DNA from: Vibrio natriegens NBRC 15636 = ATCC 14048 = DSM 759 | Lineage (GTDB): Bacteria; Pseudomonadota; Gammaproteobacteria; Enterobacterales; Vibrionaceae | Length of the DNA stretch: 64,000 nucleotides | Direction of reading: 5' to 3' | Assembly (NCBI RefSeq): GCF_035621455.1 | Contig: NZ_CP141823.1 | Location: 1,612,001 to 1,676,000, forward strand | In this document: piece by piece, positions 1 to 8,880 of the stretch | Layout: every line of letters begins with the position of its first letter | How positions within the stretch are numbered: position 1 is the first letter of the stretch | The notes under the pieces: generated by a model | The model's database searches: none | Seen by the model: only the letters and a program-made list of their open reading frames with translations | Told to the model about the DNA's origin: nothing | Program-made: the position numbers and the translations under genes

Positions 1-1090
1 GGAATACAACCGCGTTCTTTTCACGCCAGTCGGCACGAGCAACGGAGAAGTCGTACAGGTCACGTACGATAGTTGCGATATCTTCCGATGGCTGCCATTT
101 ATCAGAGCTGCCATTTTCGATCCAGTCTGATACGTGGTCATAAGCAAGACGAGCGTGAGACTTAATGTTCGCAGCAAAGAAGTTGATGTTATCACCAATC
201 ACACCATCTTTACTTACGCTTACGGTACAGCAAAGGGCAGGGCGAGTTTCACCTTCAATAAGAGAACATAGGTCATCAGCAAGATCGCGAGGCAGCATTG
301 GGATGTTGCGCCCTGGCAAGTAGATCGTGTAGCCACGCTCACGAGCGACTTTGTCCATTTCATCTTCTGGCGTAATGTATGCGGTAGGATCGGCAATCGC
401 GATGGTCAGTTCAAAATCGCCAGATTCTGTTTTCTTCGCATGCAGCGCATCGTCCATATCTTTGGTGGACTCGCCATCGATAGTTACGAATGGAACGTGA
501 GTTAAATCAACGCGGTCTAATTCCGCGTCGTCTTTTAACTCCCAGTTCTCAATACCAGCAGGCTCAGAGTTTGGAAGATCGTTTTGTGCCAAGGTTACCC
601 ACCATGGTGCGATCTTATCGTCAGCATCCGTGATTTTTTCAGAGATTTCTACGAAGAAAGAGTTGTCACCTTTAAGAGGGTGGCGAATAAGATGGCCGAC
701 AACCCAATCACCTTCATTGAAGTTATCTGGCTTTTGGCCTTTCTTTAGTTTTGCTTTTAGCGACAACTTTTTCAGTTGAGGGTGGTCAGGAACAACATTC
801 AGCTTACCTTTGAACATTTTTACACGGCCAATAAAGCGAGTAAGTGACTGTTCTAGCAGCTCTTGTGGCTCTGCAACTTCACGTTCATTCTCTGTACGAA
901 TAATGGCGACTACTTTATCGCCATGAATGCACTTTTTCATGTACGCAGGTGGAATGAAGAAACTGGTTTTGCTGTCCACTTCAAGGAAACCAAAGCCTTT
1001 ATCTGTTGCTTTGATTGACCCTTCTTTTTTAGGAAGGTTTTCTTGGATTTGCTGCTTAAGTTGGGCTAATAGCGGGTTATCTTGAAACAT
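1..1090 (-). CDS. rnb: Exoribonuclease II, 5' part (gene runs off the left edge)
   Basis: RNase II degrades single-stranded RNA processively from the 3' end in the cytoplasm. I translated the minus strand from the ATG at 1090-1088; about 363 codons are visible and the C-terminal half lies outside the window. The start MFQDNPLLAQLKQQI and the cold-shock-like region (GSIKATDKGFGFLEVD) match the family's N-terminal RNA-binding domains. The RNB catalytic motif is visible as IDGESTKDMDDA, with its cluster of metal-binding aspartates, followed by IAIADPTAYI. The frame is open to the edge with no damage. It is transcribed away from the universal stress gene. An RNase R assignment is less likely because the N-terminus lacks the long extension of that family. 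Confidence 0.93.
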   Translation of the reverse strand, partial: MFQDNPLLAQLKQQIQENLPKKEGSIKATDKGFGFLEVDSKTSFFIPPAYMKKCIHGDKVVAIIRTENEREVAEPQELLEQSLTRFIGRVKMFKGKLNVVPDHPQLKKLSLKAKLKKGQKPDNFNEGDWVVGHLIRHPLKGDNSFFVEISEKITDADDKIAPWWVTLAQNDLPNSEPAGIENWELKDDAELDRVDLTHVPFVTIDGESTKDMDDALHAKKTESGDFELTIAIADPTAYITPEDEMDKVARERGYTIYLPGRNIPMLPRDLADDLCSLIEGETRPALCCTVSVSKDGVIGDNINFFAANIKSHARLAYDHVSDWIENGSSDKWQPSEDIATIVRDLYDFSVARADWREKNAVVF

Positions 1091-1467
1091 CTTGATTTTC
1101 TATCTGATTGTTTTTAATAAATTTATTTTCTTTCCCCAAGCCTCTTTACCATTCTTTCCTAACAAGAGAGCGAACGTAAGAAGGCATTCGGCGGTCGCAA
1201 TAAATTTACCGAAATAGTTACTGCGACACATGTTACTTGGCATAGGAATGATTGTATAGTGATCATTGTGTTCATAAAGGTATTGAGCCGCGCTTTTCTG
1301 GTTAAGACATCCAAGTATGTTCTTTCTTCTAAAAAACGTAACACATGGAAAACAAGCCTGTACTAGGCTCAACGATGGAATGGATGTTTATATTTACTCG
1401 TCGTTACAATCGTTAACTAGAAAAAAAGCACCCATTGGTTAAGATTTAATCAACCAAGGAGGCGTAT
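1091..1467. other. Divergent intergenic region rnb / usp
   Basis: This 377 bp stretch separates two divergent genes and should hold both promoters. Two overlapping minus-strand open frames (90 and 61 codons, about 1100-1372) are present, but neither has a clear ribosome binding site or a recognisable product, so I do not call them genes. Just before the usp start, arms TTGGTT (1435-1440) and AACCAA (1452-1457) could form a small hairpin that touches the Shine-Dalgarno AAGGAGG (1456-1462). Confidence 0.5.
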
Positions 1468-2403
1468 ATGAAAAGGTTTGAGAACATACTTTTTGCGACC
1501 CAAGGACTTCCTGGGCATAGTGACGCGCTAGGGCAAGCTATTAGAATCGCATCCAATGATCACGTTCAAGTGTCTGGTCTTATTGCTTGTCCCGACTTTC
1601 CGAGCCACTTGGTTCAATATCAGCAAAGGTATGAGCAGTCTCTGTATGACTCTTTACTGGCAAGGGTAGAAGCCTTGCGCATCGAATATGGTGCCGCTAA
1701 AGAGCAAGTGCCGTTTCCTCTTTCTGTTAAAAGCAGCGTGCAACCCGCTGTTTGTATTATTCAAGAAGCCATTGCTCATGAGCATGATTTGATCATCAAA
1801 GAGGCTGAACCTATTGATGAAGGGTCAGAAGGTTTTAAAGCTCTTGATATGACGCTATTGCGAAAATGTCCGTGTGCGGTTTGGTTACATCGACCAATCA
1901 ATAAGCCGAGAAACAAACGACGTATTGCGGTGGCGATTGATCCAATGAGGACCAGTGACGAGCAACACGCTATGTCAATACGATTATTAGCGCTGTCCCG
2001 TTCGATCGCTGACACGTGTGACAGTCGGCTCCATATTATTTCTTGCTGGGAATACTACTTGGAGAACTATTTAGACGATAATGCTTGGATACAAGTCGAT
2101 GAGACCGAACTGGAGAATGAAGTTTCCCACGCCAAACTGAAGCATAAGCAAGCATTGCAAAGTCTCATTGAAGAGTCTGGCATTTCTGGCGAAATGGTGC
2201 TTCACCTTCTTCACGGCAAACCGGATAACCAGATTCCTGACTGTGTTGATGAGCTAGAAATTGATGTGCTTGTTATGGGCACGCTTGCTCGTACCGGCAT
2301 ATCTGGGTTCGTCATTGGTAATACCGCAGAAAATATTCTGCAATCCATCAGTTGCTCGTTAGTTGCGATGAAACCGGAAGGATTTGTTTCACCGATTAAG
2401 TAA
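1468..2403 (+). CDS. Tandem universal stress protein (UspE-like)
   Basis: A 311-residue protein made of two Usp (Rossmann-like) domains, roughly residues 1-145 and 150-305, as in UspE. Such proteins support survival under stress in the cytoplasm; the biochemical activity is often nucleotide binding. The second domain ends with the glycine-rich Usp signature MGTLARTGISGFVIGNTAE, the G-2x-G-9x-G(S/T)-type nucleotide loop. The first domain lacks an obvious loop and may be degenerate. The start is fixed by AAGGAGG five bases upstream. A small Cys-rich gene and then the Mrp antiporter follow, so a role in alkali or salt stress is possible, but that is inference from position. Confidence 0.85.
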   Translation: MKRFENILFATQGLPGHSDALGQAIRIASNDHVQVSGLIACPDFPSHLVQYQQRYEQSLYDSLLARVEALRIEYGAAKEQVPFPLSVKSSVQPAVCIIQEAIAHEHDLIIKEAEPIDEGSEGFKALDMTLLRKCPCAVWLHRPINKPRNKRRIAVAIDPMRTSDEQHAMSIRLLALSRSIADTCDSRLHIISCWEYYLENYLDDNAWIQVDETELENEVSHAKLKHKQALQSLIEESGISGEMVLHLLHGKPDNQIPDCVDELEIDVLVMGTLARTGISGFVIGNTAENILQSISCSLVAMKPEGFVSPIK

Positions 2404-2486
2404 CTCAATATTCATTAAAACATCAAGGAGAATTGCTAACGTCTACGTTGTTACCACGAAGCTTTAAGTGCTTAAAGGAGGATGAT

Positions 2487-2678
2487 ATGAAAGCTTTTTG
2501 TCCCATCTGCCAAACCGAGATGGTTGAACGTGCGCACATTTTTGTATGTCCGAGAAATGATATCGGAGATTGTTGTTATGATCCGCTCAACATACCGCAG
2601 GACGACTATACCGCAACGTTAAACCAAACAAATCCATTCAGCGATACGCGTAGTTACGTTGTTCCCGATACTAAGTAG
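2487..2678 (+). CDS. Small Cys-rich protein, possible zinc ribbon
   Basis: A 63-residue protein beginning MKAFCPICQTEM. The start at 2487 is chosen because AAAGGAGG lies directly upstream; an in-frame upstream start at 2433 lacks such a site. Two cysteine pairs are visible (CPIC near residues 5-8 and a C...CC group at about 20-30), a spacing compatible with one small metal-binding ribbon, although the second half is loose. There is no signal peptide or membrane segment. It sits 83 bp after the universal stress gene and may be co-transcribed with it. I do not recognise a named family and assign no function. Confidence 0.6.
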   Translation: MKAFCPICQTEMVERAHIFVCPRNDIGDCCYDPLNIPQDDYTATLNQTNPFSDTRSYVVPDTK

Positions 2679-2894
2679 TTCGAATTAATAGCAATCTAAG
2701 TCTATTTTTGAAGTAGACAATCGTAGCTTGATGTTCATGAGTTTTGTTCACCGCTTAGTTCCATCCAGTCCGTTCACCTGAATTGCTCGGACTGCATTCT
2801 ATCCTCAACCGGTTTGAATTTTTAGAGATCGATAAAGCTTTGATGTCGTGAGTAGTCAAGCAACTTGATTGTGTCGAACACATTTAAAGTATGG

Positions 2895-5570
2895 ATGGCG
2901 ACATTGAATAACGTTAACGGTAGAAATCAGGTTCACCCATCAAAAAAGCATAACCCGCTTTTGATGCTATTTCCTTTGATGCCGATCTTCATCTTGCTCG
3001 TTGTTATGAGTTGGTATCGCCCCGAAGGCGTGAGTTGGCAGGGCAGCTGGGTTCCAGGTCTTGATGTCAATTTAAGTTTTCGTCTTGATGGTTTGTCATT
3101 CCTATTTGTGTGTTTGATCTGTGGGATCGGTGCACTGATACAAGTCTATTCGCTTGCATACATGCGCAGCCATCCAGCGCGTGTTTCCTTTCATGTCTAT
3201 CTGACGTTGTTCATGCTTTCCATGTTAGGCATTGTCACGAGCGACAACGTTCTGTTGCTGTTTGTTTTTTGGGAACTGACGACCATCACCTCGTATTTAC
3301 TGATCGGCTTTAATCATGAGAAAGAGGTGTCACGTGAAAAGGCGTTACAGTCTCTTTTGGTTACCGGGGCTGGAGGATTGGCTCTGTTGGCTGGGCTGAT
3401 TTTATTAGGACAAATCGCCGGAAGTTATGAGATTAGTACTATTGTTCAACAATCGACACAAATTGCGTCTCACAAATGGTTTTTGCCTTCTCTTATATTG
3501 ATTCTCCTTGGTGCCTTCACTAAGTCCGCACAGTTTCCATTTCACTTTTGGTTGCCAAATGCGATGGCAGCACCCACGCCAGTGAGCGCTTATCTGCACT
3601 CCGCCACTATGGTAAAAGCGGGCGTGTATCTACTGGCGCGGCTGTCTCCTGCCTACTCACACAGTGATATTTGGTTTTACACGTTAAGTATTGCTGGTGG
3701 GTTTACGGCCATCTGGTGTGGATTATTGGCTTTAAAACAGACGGATTTGAAGTTAATGCTCGCGTACAGCACCAATGTGGCTTTGGGTAAGCTCGTTATG
3801 CTAATTGGCATGGGAACGGAGCTCGCACTGGCCGCCGCGCTCTTGTTTATCCTGGCGCATTCTTTTTACAAAGCGGCCCTGTTCATGGTGGTCGGGAATA
3901 TTGATAAAGCAACTGGCACAAGAGATGTAACCAAGCTGAATGGACTGAAAGCCGTGCTTTCTTTAAGTCTGGCGGCTGCGACGTTGGCGGCGCTGTCTAA
4001 AGCGGGAGTACCACCGCTCCTTGGCTTTTTGAGCAAAGAATACATGTACAAATCGGGCCTTGAGGTTAGCAGTGTGATTATCGGTTTATTAGTCGCTGTC
4101 AATGTAATCATGGTGGCGGTGACGATTGCATTAATCTACAAACCATTCTTTGCTCATTCTCAACGTGAGCCCACTCCGGCGAAAAATATCGAGTCACTCA
4201 AAGGACTATGGATACCACCGATGCTACTGTCCGTTGGCGGATTGATCACGCCAGTGTTGGGGCTAAGTTGGATAAATCATAATGTCATTATTCCCGGTGT
4301 TTTGACCAGCCTTCCTGCCTCAGAACCAGTGGCAACAATGTTATGGCACGGAGTCAACTTCCCGTTGTTATTGAGCCTTATTACATTGGGGTTGGGGTGG
4401 GTGGTTTACGCGCTTTACTCGCAGAGGGTTGCCAAGTGGTATAAAAGCGCGTTTATCGTTCCTACTGCGGAGACGGTGTTTAATAAAATTGTCAGCGGTG
4501 TCATACGGTTTGCTAAGTGGCAGACACAATGGATTCAGCAAAAGAGGCTGAGCAATTATGTACTTATGTTTAGCCTCGTTCTAGCCATCGTGTTGCTCAG
4601 TCGCCCATTAGATATTTCAACCGCGCGTTTTACCGAGCTGTTTGCTATCAATTTCTACGAAATAGTGATTGCTCTGTTACTTGTGGCAGCGGTGTCGGTA
4701 TGTACGTTCTTTAAGTCACGTTTGTTATCGGTGTCAGCCCTTAGCGTGGTGGGCTTTATGACAACACTCGTGTTTATGTTGTACAGCGCGCCCGATGTTG
4801 CACAGACTTTGTTGTTAGTAGAAACACTGATGGTGGTATTTTTAGTTTTGTTAATGCGCCACATGCCTAAATTGACCACTGTGCGTAATCACTCTAAACG
4901 GCGTCGTCTGTTACACGCGATTATTGCTGTAATAGTCGGGTTTTCTGTTAGCGTTGCTCTCATCAATATCACTTCTCAACCGTTAGATCCCCAGTTAGCT
5001 GAATTCTTTCTCCAGAAAAGTCTACCTGAAGGGTACGGGCGCAATGTTGTCAATGTCATCCTGGTCGATTTTCGTGCCATCGATACGTTAGGTGAGGTGA
5101 TTGTGGTCGTGATGGCGGGCATTGCGGCGACCAGTCTACTTACCACCCCAAATTACAAGCATCCTCCTGTCCATTCAATGATCTTTTCCACCACGGCTCA
5201 CATTGTCTTTACATTGATGTTGCTGTTTTCTCTGTATTTACTGCTGCGCGGGCACAACGAACCTGGAGGTGGGTTTATTGGTGCACTCATTGCGGTGATA
5301 GGGTTTGCGCTAATGATGTATGCAGAGTCGCCCAAGTACTTAAGGGACCGTTTGTACTATTCACCATTAAGTATTGCGATGTTCGGTATTTCGCTCAGCT
5401 TTATGGCAGGGCTATTAGGAGTGGTACTGGAGTTACCTTTCCTGACCGGATTGTGGTGGAAGGATATTCTCCCGCTAGGGACTCCGCTGCTCTTCGATGT
5501 GGGCATTTATTTCGCCATTATTGGCGGCGTGATGGGCTTGCTGTTACATGTGAATGAGGTGCTCGACTGA
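2895..5570 (+). CDS. mrpA: Mrp Na+/H+ antiporter subunit A fused to B (MrpAB)
   Basis: Largest subunit of the Mrp multi-subunit cation/proton antiporter of the inner membrane. About 890 residues, polytopic. The NuoL-like core carries the membrane glutamate in FVFWELTT and the lysine in SATMVKAGVYLL expected for proton translocation. From about residue 765 (counted from 2865) the sequence is an MrpB domain (LYLLLRGHNEPGGGFIGAL), so MrpB is fused to the C-terminus, the arrangement called group 2 Mrp and known from V. cholerae. The start is uncertain: ATG at 2895 is used here, but an in-frame TTG at 2865 and GTG at 2871 are possible, and none has a strong ribosome site. It overlaps mrpC by one base. 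Confidence 0.93.
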   Translation: MATLNNVNGRNQVHPSKKHNPLLMLFPLMPIFILLVVMSWYRPEGVSWQGSWVPGLDVNLSFRLDGLSFLFVCLICGIGALIQVYSLAYMRSHPARVSFHVYLTLFMLSMLGIVTSDNVLLLFVFWELTTITSYLLIGFNHEKEVSREKALQSLLVTGAGGLALLAGLILLGQIAGSYEISTIVQQSTQIASHKWFLPSLILILLGAFTKSAQFPFHFWLPNAMAAPTPVSAYLHSATMVKAGVYLLARLSPAYSHSDIWFYTLSIAGGFTAIWCGLLALKQTDLKLMLAYSTNVALGKLVMLIGMGTELALAAALLFILAHSFYKAALFMVVGNIDKATGTRDVTKLNGLKAVLSLSLAAATLAALSKAGVPPLLGFLSKEYMYKSGLEVSSVIIGLLVAVNVIMVAVTIALIYKPFFAHSQREPTPAKNIESLKGLWIPPMLLSVGGLITPVLGLSWINHNVIIPGVLTSLPASEPVATMLWHGVNFPLLLSLITLGLGWVVYALYSQRVAKWYKSAFIVPTAETVFNKIVSGVIRFAKWQTQWIQQKRLSNYVLMFSLVLAIVLLSRPLDISTARFTELFAINFYEIVIALLLVAAVSVCTFFKSRLLSVSALSVVGFMTTLVFMLYSAPDVAQTLLLVETLMVVFLVLLMRHMPKLTTVRNHSKRRRLLHAIIAVIVGFSVSVALINITSQPLDPQLAEFFLQKSLPEGYGRNVVNVILVDFRAIDTLGEVIVVVMAGIAATSLLTTPNYKHPPVHSMIFSTTAHIVFTLMLLFSLYLLLRGHNEPGGGFIGALIAVIGFALMMYAESPKYLRDRLYYSPLSIAMFGISLSFMAGLLGVVLELPFLTGLWWKDILPLGTPLLFDVGIYFAIIGGVMGLLLHVNEVLD

Positions 5571-5926
5571 TGGAAGTACTATGGAGTCTGGTGGTCGGTG
5601 TATTTGTTGCAGCGGGTATTTATCTGTTACTTGAACGGCATATATTGAGAATACTGTTTGGTCTGATTTTACTAAGCAGTGCTGTGAATCTGGCTATATT
5701 GACGGCCGGACGCTTAACCATTGGCGTCCCCGCTCTTATCGAGTCAGGCGCACAACTGCCACCAGATGGTGCTGCTAATCCGTTGCCTCAGGCGTTGATC
5801 CTGACTGCAATTGTGATTGGTTTTGGATTGCTCGTTTTTGCACTTTTGTTGTTCTATCGCGCGTATTCAGAAACAGGGTCGGCAGATGTGGATGATATGC
5901 GACAGTCAGAAGAGGAGGAGGAATGA
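5570..5926 (+). CDS. mrpC: Mrp antiporter subunit C
   Basis: A 118-residue NuoK-like membrane subunit of the Mrp complex. Three hydrophobic segments are visible (about residues 5-22, 27-47 and 75-98), and the family pattern DGAANPLPQALILTAIVIG is intact before the last one. The C-terminal tail is strongly acidic (SEEEEE at the end). The ATG overlaps the mrpA stop (TGATGG), and the gene overlaps mrpD by four bases, which implies translational coupling and equal subunit supply. Confidence 0.93.
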   Translation: MEVLWSLVVGVFVAAGIYLLLERHILRILFGLILLSSAVNLAILTAGRLTIGVPALIESGAQLPPDGAANPLPQALILTAIVIGFGLLVFALLLFYRAYSETGSADVDDMRQSEEEEE

Positions 5927-7419
5927 CGACCATTTGGCTAACGTTACCTATCGTGATTTCACTCTTGACTGCGGTGGCTGTGTTTATCGCGAAAGGTAAG
6001 ATCTGTCTTGCTGAGCGCATCAGTGGCGCGAGTGCGCTTTTAACGGTGTGTGTCGCTGCTTTTCTTACCAGTGATGTGATACAGCATGGGCCTGTCGCGG
6101 TAGCATTTGGCCAATGGTTCTCTCCTTTCGGCGTTGTGTTTGTAGCAGATCTGTTCACTGTGGCCATGGTTATGGTTACGGCGGTGATTGGTCTCATCTG
6201 TGTGCTTTATGCGGTTGGAGATATTCGCAACAAACCATCATACGGGATATATCACGCGTTGATGCATGTTTTGCTTGCGGGCGTTTACGGGGCATTTCTG
6301 ACCGGCGACATTTTCAATCTCTATGTTTGGTTTGAAGTGATGCTGATTGCCTCCTTCGGTCTGATGGTCTTGGATGCCAACAAGACTCAGATTGATGGTG
6401 CTGTGAAATACGTGATTTTGAACCTGATCTCGACGCTGTTTTTTCTGCTCGCGATAGGTTTGTTATATGGCGTTACCGGAACGCTGAATCTCGCGGATCT
6501 TCACGCTAAAGCGGCTTTGATGCCATCCGACACGAAAACCTTGCTCGCAGGTTTTTTCTTATTTGCTTTTTCTATCAAAGCGGCGTTGTTTCCCTTGTTT
6601 GTCTGGCTTCCTGCGTCTTACCATACGCTACCGAGCGGCGTGGTTGCACTGTTTGCCGCTTTACTGACTAAAGTCGGTGTTTACTCATTATTACGTGTAT
6701 TTACACTGGTATTTCCATTGGCAGAAAGTGGCTGGCAATCGACCTTGATGTGGATGGCTTGTTTGACAATGTTGACGGGGGTATTAGGGGCAGCAAGTCA
6801 TTACGATATAAAGAAAATCCTTTCATTTCATATTATCAGCCAGATTGGTTACATGATCATGGGGCTCGCCGTCTATACGCCGTTGGCAGTCGCTGGGGCT
6901 ATTTTCTATATCGTTCATCATATTTTAGTGAAGGCGAACCTGTTCTTAATTGGAGGCTTCGTCGAACGGAAATACGGAACCAGTCAACTGAAGCAATTAG
7001 GTGGTGTGTATAAAGCGATGCCTTGGTTGGCCTTGTTGTTTTACATTACTGCATTTTCTTTGGCTGGCTTTCCACCACTTTCCGGTTTTTGGGGCAAGTT
7101 CTTAGTGATTAAAGCGAGTTTGCAAATAGAGGGCTATTGGCTTGCAGCAACCGCCTTGCTGGTGGGATTGTTGACGGTTTTTTCCATGAGCAAAATTTGG
7201 AATGCGGTGTTCTGGAAAAAGCAGCCAAGTGATGCTGACGCACAAATAATGACTAAGTCGACTACGTACTTGTACTGTATTCCTATTGTTACCTTAACGG
7301 CGATGAGTTTGATCATCGGTCTGGTTGCCGAGCCATTTTATCAATTTGCCATGCAGGCTGCGCTGCAACTGCTGGAGCCGAAAGAATATATTCAGGCAGT
7401 ATTGGGAGGTGGACAATGA
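5923..7419 (+). CDS. mrpD: Mrp antiporter subunit D
   Basis: A 498-residue NuoM/N-like membrane subunit thought to form a proton pathway in the Mrp complex. The essential membrane glutamate is present at about residue 138 (YVWFEVMLIAS), and the conserved lysine lies in FAALLTKVGVYSLLRV. The histidine-bearing segment IVHHILVKANLFLIGG is also intact. Ribosome site GAGGAGG ends a few bases before the ATG inside the end of mrpC. Overlaps of four bases on both sides place it in the middle of the coupled operon. Confidence 0.94.
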   Translation: MTTIWLTLPIVISLLTAVAVFIAKGKICLAERISGASALLTVCVAAFLTSDVIQHGPVAVAFGQWFSPFGVVFVADLFTVAMVMVTAVIGLICVLYAVGDIRNKPSYGIYHALMHVLLAGVYGAFLTGDIFNLYVWFEVMLIASFGLMVLDANKTQIDGAVKYVILNLISTLFFLLAIGLLYGVTGTLNLADLHAKAALMPSDTKTLLAGFFLFAFSIKAALFPLFVWLPASYHTLPSGVVALFAALLTKVGVYSLLRVFTLVFPLAESGWQSTLMWMACLTMLTGVLGAASHYDIKKILSFHIISQIGYMIMGLAVYTPLAVAGAIFYIVHHILVKANLFLIGGFVERKYGTSQLKQLGGVYKAMPWLALLFYITAFSLAGFPPLSGFWGKFLVIKASLQIEGYWLAATALLVGLLTVFSMSKIWNAVFWKKQPSDADAQIMTKSTTYLYCIPIVTLTAMSLIIGLVAEPFYQFAMQAALQLLEPKEYIQAVLGGGQ

Positions 7420-7892
7420 TTTACTTTTTTCTCAACCTCTTTCTCGCACTGGCTTGGATGCTTCTAAACGGCACCTATACCAGCCTCAACTTTATATTTG
7501 GCTTTATCGCTGGGTTTCTCGTTTTGAGGCTCAGTCAGCCGTTCAGAACGAAAAGTCGTTACTTTCAGGTTTTCATTTCACTTTTGCGGCTAGTGAGCTA
7601 TTTCTGTTTCGAGTTACTCATGTCTGCCGCTCGGGTGATGTGGGATGTGCTAACGCCAACACATCTAAGCCAACCCGACATCATTTATGTCCCACTTGAT
7701 GCGAAATCAGATATAGAAATCACGCTGCTTGCGAATATGGTTTCGTTAACGCCAGGTACGTTAAGTTTGGATGTAACACCTGACAAAAAACATCTGATCG
7801 TGCATGCCATGTTTGCTCCAGAACATGAGAAAGTAATTCGAGATATCAAAGGTGGCTTAGAGAGACGAATATTGGAGGTGACGCGTGGATAG
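7416..7892 (+). CDS. mrpE: Mrp antiporter subunit E
   Basis: A 158-residue membrane subunit of the Mrp complex. Two to three N-terminal hydrophobic segments are followed by a soluble C-terminal domain containing ANMVSLTPGTLSLDVTPD, the family hallmark, and a later HAMFAPE segment. It overlaps mrpD by four bases and mrpF by eight. Its role is in assembly and stability of the complex rather than in proton transfer (family knowledge). Confidence 0.92.
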   Translation: MIYFFLNLFLALAWMLLNGTYTSLNFIFGFIAGFLVLRLSQPFRTKSRYFQVFISLLRLVSYFCFELLMSAARVMWDVLTPTHLSQPDIIYVPLDAKSDIEITLLANMVSLTPGTLSLDVTPDKKHLIVHAMFAPEHEKVIRDIKGGLERRILEVTRG

Positions 7893-8172
7893 TTGGCTGC
7901 AGTTCAGTATTTTCTTTGCTTACGGTGGGTTGTTACTAAGCGTAGTTATGGCGTTGGTACGTTTGGTTCTGGGACCCACGTTGGCAGACAGAGTCGTCTC
8001 ATTGGATCTTATCTCGTTTGTCACGATTGGATTCATTGCCGTTTATACTCTGGATAGTGGTCAAGAGACGTTGTTAGATATTGCTATCACACTTGGTTTA
8101 GTGGCGTTTCTCGGCACCATCGCATTTGCTCGAATGATAGCAAAGAGAAAAGGGGGAGAGGAATGGAAGTGA
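7885..8172 (+). CDS. mrpF: Mrp antiporter subunit F
   Basis: A 95-residue protein with three hydrophobic segments. The family pattern RLVLGPTLADRVVSLDLIS is clear at about residues 26-45. It starts with GTG at 7885 behind GGAGG, overlapping mrpE by eight bases, and overlaps mrpG by ten. Subunit of the Mrp cation/proton antiporter in the inner membrane. Confidence 0.92.
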   Translation: MDSWLQFSIFFAYGGLLLSVVMALVRLVLGPTLADRVVSLDLISFVTIGFIAVYTLDSGQETLLDIAITLGLVAFLGTIAFARMIAKRKGGEEWK

Positions 8173-8459
8173 TCGTTGGTCTTTTGTTGTGCATTGGTAC
8201 CTTATTCTTTCTGATCGCCAGCTTAGGAGTGGTTCGAATGCCGGATCTATACACTCGGATGCATGCGGCAACAAAAGCGGGTACGGTTGGTGTGGCATCA
8301 TTGCTTTTGGCGGTAGCCATCGCTATTCCTGATGCCACGGTGATCTCCCGCGCTGTGGGCACCATGTTGTTTATTTTCCTCACCGCACCTGTTGCTGCAC
8401 ATTTATTAGGCAAAGCCATGAGGAAAAGTGGTTATCGAATGTGGCGAAACCCAAAATAA
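8163..8459 (+). CDS. mrpG: Mrp antiporter subunit G
   Basis: A 98-residue protein with three hydrophobic segments; the family pattern GVVRMPDLYTRMHAATKAG is visible at about residues 22-40. It is the last gene of the six-gene Mrp operon, which is complete (A/B fused, C, D, E, F, G). The ATG overlaps mrpF. A weak hairpin with a T-rich run follows about 30 bp downstream. Confidence 0.93.
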   Translation: MEVIVGLLLCIGTLFFLIASLGVVRMPDLYTRMHAATKAGTVGVASLLLAVAIAIPDATVISRAVGTMLFIFLTAPVAAHLLGKAMRKSGYRMWRNPK

Positions 8460-8486
8460 TCACGGAAAACCATGTCATTACTACTG

Positions 8487-8518
8487 CTCTGATTATCAGA
8501 GGCTCTTTGTTTTTCTTT
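8487..8518 (+). terminator. Possible terminator after the mrp operon
   Basis: CTCTGA (8487-8492) and TCAGAG (8496-8501) form a 6 bp stem with a 3-base loop, followed by a T-rich run from about 8505. The stem is short and the T run starts a few bases late, so termination is plausible but weak. Confidence 0.4.
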
Positions 8519-8662
8519 TTTGATTAGAATTAGTTTTAAACAAGTGGTTAGATACATACCGAATGTAATTTAAATATAAGTACAATAAAAAATAATTAAT
8601 ATTCGAGACATATCACATTATATCTATCATTCAATCTATTCTAAATCGTTATTGCCTGCCAG

Positions 8663-8750
8663 TGCCCGTTTTTGACTGATATATACCAATTGTGATTATT
8701 ACTTTAAATTATTGTTTCTTATGCCCGTTTATCTGGGGAAGTGCCCGTTT
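8663..8750 (+). promoter_or_regulatory. Three TGCCCGTTT direct repeats, candidate DeoR-type operators
   Basis: The 9-mer TGCCCGTTT occurs at 8663, 8722 and 8742; the first and third continue with further T's. The second and third are exactly 20 bp apart, about two helical turns. They lie 130-220 bp upstream of the DeoR-family gene. DeoR proteins commonly bind repeated short sites, so these are good candidates for autoregulation and control of the fucose genes. The assignment is inference. Confidence 0.5.
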
Positions 8751-8880
8751 TTTTGTGGTGTCGTTCTATATTTCGGTCAACTTATTTAAAATTTCCAAAA
8801 ATCACATGAGCATTGCCTAACATTTGAATGAGCTAAAAGTTATTATCTGCGGCATGTAAAGGAAATGCAGAAGATAACCA

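Larger units (their letters stand above)
8460..8880. other. AT-rich regulatory gap upstream of the fucose locus
   Basis: A 421 bp region without a gene. It holds the possible mrp terminator at its left end and three direct TGCCCGTTT repeats (see separate entry) in its right half, all upstream of the DeoR-type regulator. The rest is AT-rich with no readable product. Confidence 0.6.

Noticed and set aside
1100..1372. Minus-strand open frames of 90 and 61 codons between rnb and usp
   Set aside because: They overlap each other, have no clear ribosome site and no recognisable domain; the region must also hold two promoters.
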